Shown: piece by piece, positions 10,439 through 19,747 of the stretch
Layout: every line of letters starts with the position of its first letter
Numbering within the stretch: the stretch's first letter is position 1
DNA from: Phenylobacterium hankyongense
GTDB taxonomy: Bacteria > Pseudomonadota > Alphaproteobacteria > Caulobacterales > Caulobacteraceae
Reading direction: 5' to 3'
Length of the DNA stretch: 64,000 bases
Assembly: GCF_003254505.1 (NCBI RefSeq)
Contig: NZ_QFYP01000001.1
Span: forward strand, 294,001-358,000
The notes under the pieces: generated by a model
Database searches by the model: none
What the model saw: the letters and a program-made list of their open reading frames with translations, nothing else
Told to the model about the DNA's origin: nothing
Made by a program: the position numbers and the translations under genes

Positions 10439-11299
10439 ATGGGTGAGATCGTTGGCGCCGCCCTGGTGTCGCACCATCCCGGGCTGATGCAGGACGACGA
10501 CTTCCGCGTCCACATGGGGGCCGGCGCGGACTCCGACCTGATCGCCGGCTACGCGCGGCTGCGGGCGAAGATCGACGCGCTTAAGCCGGACGTGCTGGTG
10601 ATCTTCGACACCCACTGGTTCACCACCGGCTACCACCTGGTCGACGGCGGCGCGCACTACGAGGGCAGCTACATCTCCGACGAGATGCCCTGGTATCTGC
10701 ACGGGCAGCGCTACGCCTACGACGGCGCGCCGGACCTGGCGCAGCTTTGCCAGGTGGTGGCGGACGAACGCGGCGCGCTGGTCAAGACCATCGACGAGCC
10801 GACCCTGCCGCGCCACTACGCGACCATCAACGTGGTCAACCGCCTGAAGGCCACCGAGCGGATCATGACCGTCGGCAACTGCCAGACGGCCAAGACCCGG
10901 CACTTCCTGGAGATGGGCGAGGTGGTCGGCGAGGCGATCCGGCGCAGCGGCCGCCGCGCGGTGCTGCTCGCCTCCGGCGCCCTAAGCCACAAGTTCAACG
11001 ACCTGGACTGGGAGCAGAGCAACCCCAGGATCTACCACCCCGACAACGTCTCCGACCCGGCCAACGTCCGCAGCGACCGCGAGGCGATCGCGCTGTTCGA
11101 GCAGGGTCGCCACGACCTGATCCTGGACCGCTTTCCCGAGTACCGGGCCATCCCCTGGGAGGGGCTGGGCGGCCACTACCTGCAGATGGTGGGCGCCCTG
11201 GGCGGGCCGGCGTGCAAGGCGCGGGGCGAGCAACTTTCCGACTACGAGAACGCCCGCGGGACGGGCAACGTCCACATGTGGTTCGAGGTGCAAAGATGA
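10439..11299 (+). CDS. hpaD: Homoprotocatechuate 2,3-dioxygenase (class III extradiol, LigB superfamily)
   Basis: A 286-aa non-haem iron dioxygenase that opens the ring of 3,4-dihydroxyphenylacetate next to the diol. N-terminal His12/His13 (SHHPG) and His59 (FDTHW) are in the positions of the LigB-fold metal ligands. The SGALSHKFND and GGHYLQMVGALGG segments follow family order. It keeps the enterobacterial HpaD pattern of FDTHW, a YEGSYISDEMP block and a late GTGNVH motif. An AAGGAG-type site is just upstream of the ATG. The stop overlaps the hpaG start (ATGA), implying translational coupling. Exact substrate is inferred from the operon. Confidence 0.92.
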   Translation: MGEIVGAALVSHHPGLMQDDDFRVHMGAGADSDLIAGYARLRAKIDALKPDVLVIFDTHWFTTGYHLVDGGAHYEGSYISDEMPWYLHGQRYAYDGAPDLAQLCQVVADERGALVKTIDEPTLPRHYATINVVNRLKATERIMTVGNCQTAKTRHFLEMGEVVGEAIRRSGRRAVLLASGALSHKFNDLDWEQSNPRIYHPDNVSDPANVRSDREAIALFEQGRHDLILDRFPEYRAIPWEGLGGHYLQMVGALGGPACKARGEQLSDYENARGTGNVHMWFEVQR

Positions 11300-12201
11300 G
11301 CGTTCTCGACGGGCCCCGCGTCGAACGTCGCCGGGTGCTGGTCGGCGCCGCCGCCTGCTGGGGGACCATGCGCGACGACGGCCAGCTGCGCCTGGACGAC
11401 GGCCGGGTCGTCGATCCGGCCGCCCTGGTCCACCTGCCGCCCCTCGACCCCCATCCGTCGAAGATCATCGCGGTGCACCTGAGCTACGCCTCGCGCGGGA
11501 TCGAGTCCCGCAACACCGCCAGGCCCACCGAGAACCCGACCTATTTCACCAAGCCGGTCACCGCGCTGAACGGCCACAACGGCGAGCTCGTGAAGCCCGA
11601 CGGCGTGAAGTACCTCAACTACGAGGGCGAGTTCGCCGCCGTCATCGGCCGGGTGACGCGCAACGTCACCCCGGACGAGGCCTGGGACTGCATCGCCGGC
11701 TTCGCGCCCGCCCTCGACATGGGCGCCCAGGATTTCCGCGACACCGACCAGGGCTCGATGCTGCGGGTGAAGGGCATGGACGGCTTCTGTCCCATTGGGC
11801 CGGGCATCGTCTCCGGCGTCGATCCCCGCCGGGAGACCCTGCGCACCTACCGCAACGGCCTGCTGGTCCAGGAGGCGAAGATCGGCGAGGAGCTGATCTG
11901 GGGCCCCGAGTACATGATCGCCGACATCGCCCGGTACATCACCCTGCTGCCCGGCGACGTCATCCTGACCGGCACGCCCGCCCATTCCCGCTCGCTGGAG
12001 CCGGGCGACCTCATCGAGGTGGAGATCACCAACCTCGGCCGGCTGGCCAATCGGGTGGTCGCCGGACCTGCGCCGCGCGCCGCCGATGTGGGGCATCCGG
12101 CCATGGACACGCCGGAGGTCCGCCGCGTCGCCCTGGGCGTCGACGCGCGGGTGCGCGGGGACTTCAAGGCCAACTATCGCGCAACGGCGCCGAGGAGCTA
12201 G
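11296..12201 (+). CDS. hpaG: Fumarylacetoacetate hydrolase-fold decarboxylase/isomerase (OPET decarboxylase)
   Basis: A 301-aa FAH-fold enzyme. In the homoprotocatechuate pathway HpaG decarboxylates 5-oxopent-3-ene-1,2,5-tricarboxylate and isomerises the product. The divalent-metal ligands Glu110, Glu112 (NYEGEFAAVIG) and Asp141 are visible, as is the C-terminal GDVILTGTPAHSRSLEPGD motif shared by the family. Enterobacterial HpaG is a tandem-domain protein of about 430 aa. This one has a single domain, so it may act as a homodimer or perform only one of the two reactions. It starts in an ATGA overlap with hpaD and is 3 bp from the next gene. Confidence 0.85.
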   Translation: MSVLDGPRVERRRVLVGAAACWGTMRDDGQLRLDDGRVVDPAALVHLPPLDPHPSKIIAVHLSYASRGIESRNTARPTENPTYFTKPVTALNGHNGELVKPDGVKYLNYEGEFAAVIGRVTRNVTPDEAWDCIAGFAPALDMGAQDFRDTDQGSMLRVKGMDGFCPIGPGIVSGVDPRRETLRTYRNGLLVQEAKIGEELIWGPEYMIADIARYITLLPGDVILTGTPAHSRSLEPGDLIEVEITNLGRLANRVVAGPAPRAADVGHPAMDTPEVRRVALGVDARVRGDFKANYRATAPRS

Positions 12202-12204
12202 AGG

Positions 12205-13179
12205 ATGCGGATCGCGATCGTCGGCGCAGGCGCCATCGGCTGCTGGATCGGCGGCCGCTTCGCCGCCGCCGGGCATGAGGTCTCGGTCCTGGCCCGCGGG
12301 GCGACGCTGGCGGCGCTGCGCGGCTCCGGCCTTCGGCTGACCGAAGCCGGCGCCACCCGGTCCTGGCCGGTCAGGGCCTCGGACAGCGCAGCGGAGCTGG
12401 GCGCGCAGGACCTGGTGGTGATCGCCGTGAAGGCGCCGGCGCTGGCCGCCGTGGCCCCCGCCGTCGCCGGCCTGCTTTCAGACGAAACCGTGGTCGTGCC
12501 GGCGATGAACGGCATCCCCTGGTGGTTCGCCGACGGGCTGGGCCCGGCCGAGGCGGCGACCCGCGCGGCGGTCGATCCGGAGGGCGCGATCGGCGCGGCG
12601 ATCCCCCACCGCCACGTGATCGGCTGCGTGGTGCACGCCAGCGTGGCGACCGCGGACCCGGGCTGCGCCGTCCACAACATGGGCAATGGCGTCATCCTCG
12701 GCGAGCCTGCCGGAGGCGCGAGCGCGCGGCTGTCGCGGGTGGTCGAGGCGTTCGCCCAGGCCGGCTTCGACGCCACCGCCGCAGCCGCCATCCGGCGGGA
12801 CATCTGGTACAAGCTGTGGGGCAACATGACCATGAACCCGGTGTCGGCGATCACCGGGGCCACGGCCGATCGGATCCTCGACGACACCGACGTCCGTTCG
12901 CTGTTGCTGGCGGTCATGGCCGAGGCGGCGGAGACCGGCGCCCGGATCGGCTGTCCCATCGACGAGCTGGGCGAGGCCCGCATCGAGGTGACGCGCAAGC
13001 TGGGCGCCTTCCGCACCTCCATGCTGCAGGATGCCGACGCCGGCCGGCCCATCGAGCTCGAGGCCCTGGTCGGCGCGCCCCGCGCGATCGCCGCAGCGGT
13101 TGGCGTGCCGACGCCGTACACCGACGTGCTCTACGGCCTGACGCGCCTCTTCGGCGAGACGCACGGCCTGACGCCGTGA
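12205..13179 (+). CDS. Ketopantoate reductase (PanE/ApbA)-family oxidoreductase
   Basis: A 324-aa NADPH-dependent 2-oxoacid reductase of the PanE fold. The N-terminal GAGAIGCWIGG is the dinucleotide motif. Lys203 in DIWYKLWGNMTMNP aligns with the catalytic lysine of E. coli PanE, and the C-terminal helical domain is complete. Such proteins make pantoate in CoA synthesis, but many paralogues in catabolic operons reduce other 2-oxoacids. Here it sits between hpaG and an FAD-linked 2-hydroxyacid oxidase, 3 bp from one and overlapping the other by GTGA. A catabolic role is therefore more likely than vitamin synthesis. Substrate unknown. Confidence 0.85.
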   Translation: MRIAIVGAGAIGCWIGGRFAAAGHEVSVLARGATLAALRGSGLRLTEAGATRSWPVRASDSAAELGAQDLVVIAVKAPALAAVAPAVAGLLSDETVVVPAMNGIPWWFADGLGPAEAATRAAVDPEGAIGAAIPHRHVIGCVVHASVATADPGCAVHNMGNGVILGEPAGGASARLSRVVEAFAQAGFDATAAAAIRRDIWYKLWGNMTMNPVSAITGATADRILDDTDVRSLLLAVMAEAAETGARIGCPIDELGEARIEVTRKLGAFRTSMLQDADAGRPIELEALVGAPRAIAAAVGVPTPYTDVLYGLTRLFGETHGLTP

Positions 13180-14606
13180 TCACCGACCGGCTTGCGAGCC
13201 TGCGCGGGGCCTACGCCGGGCGCCTGCTCACCGCGCCGGAGGAGATGGCGCCGTTCCTGGTCGACTGGCGCAAGCTCTGGCGCGGCGATGCGCTGGGCGT
13301 GGTCCAGCCCACCACGACCGCGGAGGTGGCCGCCCTCCTGCGCTGGGCTCACGAAACCGCGACCCCGGTCACGCCGCAGGGTGGCAATACTGGGTTGTCC
13401 GGCGGCTCGGTCCCGGGCCCCGGGGACGCCGGCCTCGTGCTGTCGCTGGCGCGGATGAACAGGATCCGCGCCGTGGATCCGGTGAACAACACAATCACCG
13501 TCGACGCCGGCTGCCTCCTGGCGAAGGTCCAGGGCGAAGCCGAGGCGGCCGGCCGGTTCTTCCCGCTCAGCCTGGCGGCGGAGGGCAGCTGCACCATCGG
13601 CGGCAACCTGGCGACCAACGCCGGCGGCACTGGCGTGCTGCGCTATGGCAATGCCCGCGACCTCTGTCTCGGCCTGGAGGTGGTGACCGCGCGCGGGGAG
13701 ATCTGGGACGGCCTGCGCGGCCTGCGCAAAGACAACACCGGCTACGATCTGCGGGACCTGTTCATCGGCTCGGAGGGCACGCTCGGGGTGATCACCGGCG
13801 CGGTGCTCAAGCTCCATCCTGCGCCGGCTGCGCGGGTGGCGGCCTTCGCGGCGGTCGCCACGCCGCACCAGGCGCTCGGGCTGTTGCAGCTGGCCCAGAA
13901 CCGGCTGGGACCGGCCCTGACCGGCTTCGAGCTGATCTCGTCGCTTTGCCTGCAGCTGGTGCTGCGACACGTCCCGGGCGCCCGGCCGGCGCTGGAGGCC
14001 GAAGCGCCCTGGTGCGTGCTCATCGAGGTCACCGACCTGCTTGACGAGGCCCGGGCGCTGGACGCGCTGGAGGACGTCCTCGGCCGGGCGCTGGAAGACG
14101 GTCTGGTCAGCGACGCCGCGATCGCCGCCTCGATCGCCCAGACCAAGGCGTTCTGGGCGCTCCGGGAGAACGTCTCCGAAGCGCAGGGGGCGGAAGGCAA
14201 GACCGTCAAGCATGACGTGTCCGTGCCGATCTCCAGCATCGGTGGTTTCCTCGACGGAGCGCTGGCGGCGCTGGCCCGCCTTCACCCGGACGTGCGCCCG
14301 GTGGTGTTCGGCCACCTGGGCGACGGCAATATCCACTTCAACGTCTCGCCGGCTGCGGGCGACGCCGGCGAGAGCCTGCTGGCGCGCCAAGGTCCGATCA
14401 ACCGCATCGTGCACGACCTGGTCGCCGCCCATGGCGGCTCGATCTCCGCCGAGCACGGGCTGGGCGTGCTGCGCCGTGACGAGGCCGAGCACTACAAGAC
14501 GCCGATCGAGATGGGCCTGATGCGCGCCATCAAGCGCGCCCTGGACCCGATCGGGATCATGAACCCCGGCAAGCTGCTCCGGCTGGAGCCGCCTGCCCGG
14601 CCGTGA
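13176..14606 (+). CDS. FAD-linked 2-hydroxyacid oxidase/dehydrogenase (GlcD / D-2-hydroxyglutarate dehydrogenase type)
   Basis: A 476-aa flavoprotein of the VAO/PCMH family that oxidises D-2-hydroxyacids and passes electrons to an acceptor. The N-terminal FAD-binding domain contains VTPQGGNTGLSGGS and the IGGNLATNAGG loop. The C-terminal domain has GHLGDGNIHFN and AEHGLGVLRRDE, which carry the metal and active-site histidines of the group, and ends IMNPGKLL. The GTG start at 13176 overlaps the preceding stop (GTGA). It is not a standard member of the hpa pathway. Together with the PanE-like gene it could form a reductase/oxidase pair on one hydroxyacid, or clear a by-product. Confidence 0.88.
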   Translation: MITDRLASLRGAYAGRLLTAPEEMAPFLVDWRKLWRGDALGVVQPTTTAEVAALLRWAHETATPVTPQGGNTGLSGGSVPGPGDAGLVLSLARMNRIRAVDPVNNTITVDAGCLLAKVQGEAEAAGRFFPLSLAAEGSCTIGGNLATNAGGTGVLRYGNARDLCLGLEVVTARGEIWDGLRGLRKDNTGYDLRDLFIGSEGTLGVITGAVLKLHPAPAARVAAFAAVATPHQALGLLQLAQNRLGPALTGFELISSLCLQLVLRHVPGARPALEAEAPWCVLIEVTDLLDEARALDALEDVLGRALEDGLVSDAAIAASIAQTKAFWALRENVSEAQGAEGKTVKHDVSVPISSIGGFLDGALAALARLHPDVRPVVFGHLGDGNIHFNVSPAAGDAGESLLARQGPINRIVHDLVAAHGGSISAEHGLGVLRRDEAEHYKTPIEMGLMRAIKRALDPIGIMNPGKLLRLEPPARP

Positions 14607-14642
14607 AGACGGCCTCACACCCATCCCCGAGGAGGACCGGCC

Positions 14643-15449
14643 GTGGCGCTCAGCCCTGACACCGTACGAAGCCTGGCCGAGCAGCTGGACGTTGCGGAAC
14701 GCACGCAGACGCAGCTGCGCCACGTCTCGCTGGACCATCCGGAGATCACCATCGAAGACGCCTACGCCGTCCAGGCGGCGTGGGTGGAGGCCAAGATCGC
14801 GGCCGGGCGGCGCCCGATCGGCCACAAGATCGGCCTGACCAGCCGCGCGATGCAGCGCGCGTCGAACATCACCGAGCCGGACTACGGCACGCTGCTCGAC
14901 GACATGCAGTTCGCCGACGGGGGCGAAGTCCCCACGGCGCGCTTCATCGTGCCCAGGGTGGAGGTGGAGTTGGCGTTCGTCCTGAAGGACCGCCTCTGCG
15001 GACCCCACGCCACGCTCCTGGACGTGCTCTCGGCGACCGACTACGTGATCCCGGCGCTGGAGATCATCGACGCGCGGATCATGCAGGTCGATCCCGACAC
15101 CAAGGCCACCCGCAAGGTCTTCGACACCATCTCGGACAATGCGGCCAACGCCGGCATCGTGCTGGGCGGCCGGCCCGTGCGTCCGATGGACGTGGACCTG
15201 CGCTGGGTCGCCGCCGTGCTCTACCGCAACGGCGTCGTCGAGGAATCCGGGGTGGCGGCCGCGGTGCTCAACCATCCGGCCAACGGCCCGGCCTGGCTGG
15301 CCAACAAGCTGCATCCCTACCGCGTGACCCTGGAGCCCGGCGAGATCATCCTGGGCGGCTCGTTCACGGCCCCGGTCCCCGCCCGGACGGGGGACACCTT
15401 CCACGTCGACTATGGCCCGCTCGGCTCGATCGCCGTGCGGTTCGCATGA
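14643..15449 (+). CDS. hpaH: 2-oxo-hept-4-ene-1,7-dioate hydratase
   Basis: A 268-aa member of the MhpD/HpaH hydratase family, which adds water to 2-oxohept-4-ene-1,7-dioate to give the substrate of HpaI. Visible motifs are [12 protein letters not shown] near residue 60, the metal-binding Glu pair in [10 protein letters not shown], and the [13 protein letters not shown] loop. The length equals that of known HpaH proteins (267 aa). Last gene of the rightward operon, 36 bp after the FAD oxidase with a GGAGGA ribosome site. It converges on an MFS gene with 7 bp between stops. Confidence 0.94.
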   Translation: MALSPDTVRSLAEQLDVAERTQTQLRHVSLDHPEITIEDAYAVQAAWVEAKIAAGRRPIGHKIGLTSRAMQRASNITEPDYGTLLDDMQFADGGEVPTARFIVPRVEVELAFVLKDRLCGPHATLLDVLSATDYVIPALEIIDARIMQVDPDTKATRKVFDTISDNAANAGIVLGGRPVRPMDVDLRWVAAVLYRNGVVEESGVAAAVLNHPANGPAWLANKLHPYRVTLEPGEIILGGSFTAPVPARTGDTFHVDYGPLGSIAVRFA

Positions 15450-15456
15450 GGCGGCG

Positions 15457-16707
15457 TCAGCCTGCGGCCTCGACCGCCGGCTGCGGCGTTCCGGCGTCGA
15501 CCACCGACGCGCGCCACGACACGATCCAGACCAGCAGGCCCCCTACCGCGAGGGCGCACCCCACCCAACCGGTCGAGGTCCAGCCGTAGCCGGCCGTGAT
15601 GGCCATGCCGCCCAGCCACGGGCCGAGCGCATTGGCCGTGTTGAAGGCGGAGTGGTTCAGCGCCGCGGCCAGCGCCTGGGCGTCGCCGGCCACGTCCATC
15701 AGCCGCGTCTGCAACACCGCCGCCAGCGCACAGCCCAGGCCGACGCCGAAGAGGTCGAGGGTGATCAGGGGAAGGCTGTGCGCGGCCAGCGGATAGAGCG
15801 CCAGCATCGCCGCCGACCAGACCAGCGCGACGCCGGCGGTCGGCATCAGCGCCCGGTCGGCGAAGCGGGGCACGATCAGGTTGCCCAACGTCATGCCCAC
15901 GCCGAACACCATCAGCACTACCGGGATCGCGGCCGGCCGCGCGCCGGTGACCTGCATCAGGGTCGAGGACAGGTAGGTGTAGACGGCGAACACCCCGCCG
16001 AAGCCGACGGCGCCGATGGCCAGCGTCAGCCACACCTGCGGCCGGGCGAGCGCGCCCAGCTCCCGCAAGGGGCTCGCCCCGGCCTGCGCGCGGTCACGGG
16101 GCGCGAACGCTGCGACCAGGCCGACCGTGGTCAGGGCCAGCACCGCGACGATGGCGAAGCACCACCGCCAGCCGACCATCTGGCCCAAAAGGTTGGCGAA
16201 CGGCACGCCGACGATGGTCGCGACCGTCAGCCCCAGCAGCACGCGGCCGACCGCGGCGGTGCGCCGGTCCTGCGGAACCACCGAGGCCGCCACCAGCGAG
16301 GCGATGCCGAAATAGGCGCCGTGCGGCAGGCCGCTCAGAAAGCGGAACAGCAGCATCCAGCCGTAGCTGGGCGCCAGCGCCGAGAGCCCGTTGGCCAGCG
16401 CGAAGACCAGCATCAGGCCGATCAGCAGCGGCCGCCGGGCGATCCGCGCCGAGGCCACGGCGATCAACGGCGCGCCCACCACCACGCCCAGGGCATAGGC
16501 GCTGATCACATGGCCGGCGGTGGGCGCATCGACGCCCAGGTCCTTCGCCATGTAGGGCAAGAGGCTCATGGTCGCGAACTCGGTCGTGCCGATGGCGAAC
16601 CCGCCCATCGCCAGCGCCAGATGGACGACGCCGGGCTTGCGCGCCGGCGGCAAAACGGGATCGCGCGCCGGTGAAGCCGGCGCGTTCGACAGGGTAAGCT
16701 TGGTCAT
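15457..16707 (-). CDS. MFS transporter, DHA1 (drug/arabinose efflux-like) subfamily
   Basis: A 416-aa inner-membrane protein with about 12 hydrophobic segments and the two-halves layout of the major facilitator superfamily. The first membrane helix, LALAMGGFAIGTTEFATMS, is the signature of the YdhP/AraJ/PbuE-like exporters. The following GVDAPTAGHVISAYALGVVVGAP and RRPLLIGLMLVF correspond to the helix 2-3 motif A region. A short cytosolic N-terminal tail of about 27 residues precedes helix 1. Such proteins usually export drugs, purines or sugars by proton antiport. It is convergent with hpaH, so there is no operon evidence for a role in aromatic uptake. Confidence 0.85.
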   Translation of the reverse strand: MTKLTLSNAPASPARDPVLPPARKPGVVHLALAMGGFAIGTTEFATMSLLPYMAKDLGVDAPTAGHVISAYALGVVVGAPLIAVASARIARRPLLIGLMLVFALANGLSALAPSYGWMLLFRFLSGLPHGAYFGIASLVAASVVPQDRRTAAVGRVLLGLTVATIVGVPFANLLGQMVGWRWCFAIVAVLALTTVGLVAAFAPRDRAQAGASPLRELGALARPQVWLTLAIGAVGFGGVFAVYTYLSSTLMQVTGARPAAIPVVLMVFGVGMTLGNLIVPRFADRALMPTAGVALVWSAAMLALYPLAAHSLPLITLDLFGVGLGCALAAVLQTRLMDVAGDAQALAAALNHSAFNTANALGPWLGGMAITAGYGWTSTGWVGCALAVGGLLVWIVSWRASVVDAGTPQPAVEAAG

Positions 16708-16805
16708 TCAGGCACACGAACGGGGGAGGAAGCGCAGCCATACAGCGCGCGCCGCTGTCTGCCGAGCGACCGGCGGCCCAACTTTTTGTAAGAATCGCCC
16801 CGGGT

Positions 16806-17732
16806 TCAGGCCACCGGCGGCATCGTGGTCGCGGCAAGGACGGGCCACAGCCGCGCCGCGCCGCGCACGCCGGAGGAATCGCCCCACCGGGCCGGCGCCA
16901 GCTGCGCCTCCCAGGCGTCGGAGAAGACGTAGGGGCGGATGGCGTCGGGCAGCCGCTGGTAGATCTCCGGCACGTTCGACAGGCCGCCGCCGAACACGAA
17001 CACCTCGGGGTCGACGATGTTGACGATGGCGGCCAGGCCGCGGCCCAGCCGGCTCAGGTAGCGGTCGAAGGCCTCGGCGGCGGCGGCCTCGCCGGCGCGC
17101 GCCGCGGCGATGATCTCCTCGCCGCCCGTCTGGCGGCCGGTGGCGCGGGCGTAGTCCTGCCGCAGGCCGGTCCCGGACACCCAGGTCTCCATGCAGCCGC
17201 GCTGGCCGCACCAGCAGGCCGGCCCGGGGAACTCGTCGGCGTCCGGCCAGGGCAGCGGCGCGTGGCCCCACTCGCCGGCGATCCCGTTGGCGCCCTCCAC
17301 CAGCCGGCCGCCGATCACCAGGCCGCCGCCGCAGCCGGTGCCGAGGATCACCGCGAAAGCGCTCGCCGCCCCCTTCGCCGCACCGTCCACCACTTCCGAC
17401 AGCGCCAGGCAGTTGGCGTCGTTGGCCACCCGCACCTCGCGGCCCAGCGCCCGGGCCAAGTCCTCGCGGAACGGCCGGCCGTTCAGCCACACCGAGTTGG
17501 CGTTGCGGATCAGGCCGGTGCGCGGCGAGATCGACCCCGGCAGGGCCACCCCGACCGTGCCGGTTTCCCCCAACGCGGCCTCGGCCTGCACGACCATGGC
17601 GCACAGCAGCCGGATCGAGCCGTCATAGTCGCGCGGCGTCGGCTCGCGCGTGCGGTGGAGGAACGCGCCGCGCTCATCCAGGGCGGCGATCTCGATCTTG
17701 GTGCCGCCGAAGTCGATTCCGATCTGGAGCAT
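16806..17732 (-). CDS. ROK-family sugar kinase (fructokinase/glucokinase type)
   Basis: A 308-aa cytosolic ATP-dependent hexose kinase. The phosphate-binding motif GIDFGGTKIEIAAL is at the N-terminus. The catalytic Asp105 lies in ANDANC. The ROK zinc site is complete: His157 (GEWGHAPL), then Cys173, Cys175 and Cys180 in CWCGQRGC. The overall pattern (IRNANSVWLNG, METWVSGTGL) resembles E. coli Mak, a fructokinase, more than repressor-type ROK proteins, and there is no N-terminal helix-turn-helix. Next gene upstream on the same strand is the PBP, 43 bp away, with no evident link. Confidence 0.9.
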   Translation of the reverse strand: MLQIGIDFGGTKIEIAALDERGAFLHRTREPTPRDYDGSIRLLCAMVVQAEAALGETGTVGVALPGSISPRTGLIRNANSVWLNGRPFREDLARALGREVRVANDANCLALSEVVDGAAKGAASAFAVILGTGCGGGLVIGGRLVEGANGIAGEWGHAPLPWPDADEFPGPACWCGQRGCMETWVSGTGLRQDYARATGRQTGGEEIIAAARAGEAAAAEAFDRYLSRLGRGLAAIVNIVDPEVFVFGGGLSNVPEIYQRLPDAIRPYVFSDAWEAQLAPARWGDSSGVRGAARLWPVLAATTMPPVA

Positions 17733-17775
17733 GGCTGACCTTCTATCGCCGCGCGCCGAGGCTCGCCAAGGCGGC

Positions 17776-19602
17776 TCAGTTCGTCGGCGGCGGCGCGGGC
17801 TCCGCGGGCGCGGGCGGCGGCGGCGGGAGCGTCGCCGGGTCGACGACGACCAGCGGCGGCGGCGGGGGCGCCGGCCCGGCCGGGATCGGCTGCACCGGCA
17901 GGCGCTTCAGCTCGGCGGACATGACGTTGCGCCAGAGCTCGACGGGCGCGCCCGCGCCGGTGACCTTGCGCATCGGCGTGGCGTCATCGCGGCCCATCCA
18001 GACGACGGTGGCGAACCCGCCGGTGAAACCGCAGAACCAGGCATCCTTGTAGTCCGAGGTGGTGCCGGTCTTGCCCGCCAGGTCGTAGCGGGGGATCGCC
18101 GCGCGCACGCCGGTGCCCGAGGCGATCACCGTGCGCAGCATGCGGTTCAGCTCGCTGAGCGGCGGGTTGCCGATGACCGGCGTCCAGACCACGGGCTTGC
18201 GCTGGTAGAGCACCGCGCCGCCGGCCGTGCGGATCCGCTCGACGCCATAGGCCGCGACCCGGTTGCCGCCGTTGGAGAACACCGCATAGGCCTGGGCCAT
18301 CTCCAGCGGGGAGACCTGGGTGGTGCCGAGCGCCATGGCCGGGTCGGTGTTGATCGGCGAGACGATCCCCACCCGGCGCGCGGTGGCCGCCACCGTGGGC
18401 CGGCCGACCTCGTCGGCGAGCCGCGCCGCCACGGTGTTGATCGAATGGGCCAGCGCCTGCTCCAGGGTGATCTCGCCGAGGTAGCCGGCTTCGTAGTTGC
18501 GGGGCGTCCAGCCGGCGATGGTCACCGGCTCGTCCACCACCAGGGTGTCCGGCGTGCGGCCGGCCTCCAGGGCGGTGAGATAGACGAACGGCTTCCAGGC
18601 CGAGCCGGCCTGCCGACGGGCGTCCACCGCGCGGTTGAACGGGCTCTTGGCGTAGTCGGTCCCGCCGACCATGGCCCGCACGCGGCCGGCGCCGTCGACG
18701 GTGACCAGCGCCGCCTGCTCGATGGCCTGCGCCTTGTGGCCGGCGACGCTGGCGCGCGTCGCCTCGGCGGCGGCGGTCTCGGTCGGCAGGTCGAGGGTGG
18801 TCTCGACCACCAGGTCCTGCCGGGGCGCGCCCGCCAGCTGGCGGGTCTGGCCGTCGACCCAGTCGAGGAAGTACTGCGCCGACGCGGTCGGGGCGCTCTT
18901 CCAGACCTTCGGCTTCTGCGCCATCGCCTTGGCGCGTTCGGCCGGGGTGATGGCGCCGGTCTCCACCATGGCGGCCAGCACGATGCCGGCCCGCTCGTCC
19001 GAACGCTCCGGTTCGTCGGCCGGATTGTAGTTGGTCGGCGACTTCGGGATCGCCGCCAGCATGGCGGCCTCCTTCAGCGTCAGGCGCGCGGCGGGCTTGT
19101 TGAAGTAGCGCTGCGACGCCGCCTCGATGCCGTAGGCGCCGGCCCCGAAGTAGATGCGGCTGAGGTAGAGCGACAGGATCTGGCGCTTCGAATAGGTGCG
19201 CTCCAGCTGGACGGCGTAGAGCAGCTCCTGGGCCTTGCGCTCCATCGTCCGGTCGGAGCTCAGGAACAGGTTGCGGGCCAGCTGCTGGGTGATGGTCGAG
19301 GCGCCCTGGGCGGCGCGGCCCTGGCCGAGGTCGGAGACGATGGCCCGGGCGATGCCGACCGGATCGAAGCCGGTGTGCTCGTAGAACCGCCGATCCTCCA
19401 CGGCCACGAAGGCGGCCGGCACATAGGTCGGCAGCTTGGCGAGGTCGGCCGGCGGGGCGTAGCGGCCCCCGCGGACGCCCAGCACCGCGCCGGAGCGGTC
19501 GAGATAGGTGACCTGGGGCTCGCGCCGGATCTCGGGCAGCGGCGGCAACTGGGGCGCCGCGCCGAACACGGTGGCGGCGGCTAGCAAGGCGATCACGCGC
19601 AA
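17776..19602 (-). CDS. Bifunctional class A penicillin-binding protein (PBP1 family)
   Basis: A 608-aa peptidoglycan synthase anchored to the periplasmic face of the inner membrane by a short N-terminal hydrophobic segment (residues 3-15). The GT51 glycosyltransferase domain has catalytic Glu69 in VEDRRFYEH, then GASTITQQLARN and IYFGAGAYGIEAAS. The transpeptidase domain has SxxK as SAWK near residue 335, SIN as the second motif, and KTGT near 510-513. The C-terminal 45 residues are proline- and alanine-rich (periplasmic, probably disordered). At 608 aa it is shorter than PBP1a (about 800 aa) and lacks the large inserted domain, so it is a compact paralogue. Confidence 0.93.
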   Translation of the reverse strand: MRVIALLAAATVFGAAPQLPPLPEIRREPQVTYLDRSGAVLGVRGGRYAPPADLAKLPTYVPAAFVAVEDRRFYEHTGFDPVGIARAIVSDLGQGRAAQGASTITQQLARNLFLSSDRTMERKAQELLYAVQLERTYSKRQILSLYLSRIYFGAGAYGIEAASQRYFNKPAARLTLKEAAMLAAIPKSPTNYNPADEPERSDERAGIVLAAMVETGAITPAERAKAMAQKPKVWKSAPTASAQYFLDWVDGQTRQLAGAPRQDLVVETTLDLPTETAAAEATRASVAGHKAQAIEQAALVTVDGAGRVRAMVGGTDYAKSPFNRAVDARRQAGSAWKPFVYLTALEAGRTPDTLVVDEPVTIAGWTPRNYEAGYLGEITLEQALAHSINTVAARLADEVGRPTVAATARRVGIVSPINTDPAMALGTTQVSPLEMAQAYAVFSNGGNRVAAYGVERIRTAGGAVLYQRKPVVWTPVIGNPPLSELNRMLRTVIASGTGVRAAIPRYDLAGKTGTTSDYKDAWFCGFTGGFATVVWMGRDDATPMRKVTGAGAPVELWRNVMSAELKRLPVQPIPAGPAPPPPPLVVVDPATLPPPPPAPAEPAPPPTN

Positions 19603-19747
19603 GGCTCCTCAGCGACGCCCCCCCGGCGTCCTCAACGCGCGCACTTCTGTCGCCTCCCGGGCGCGGCGCAAAGATAATTCGCGGTAACCTGGCCGGCCGG
19701 GCGCCGCGACCTTTTCGCCGTCGCATGGCTGAGCTAGGGAGCGGCGC

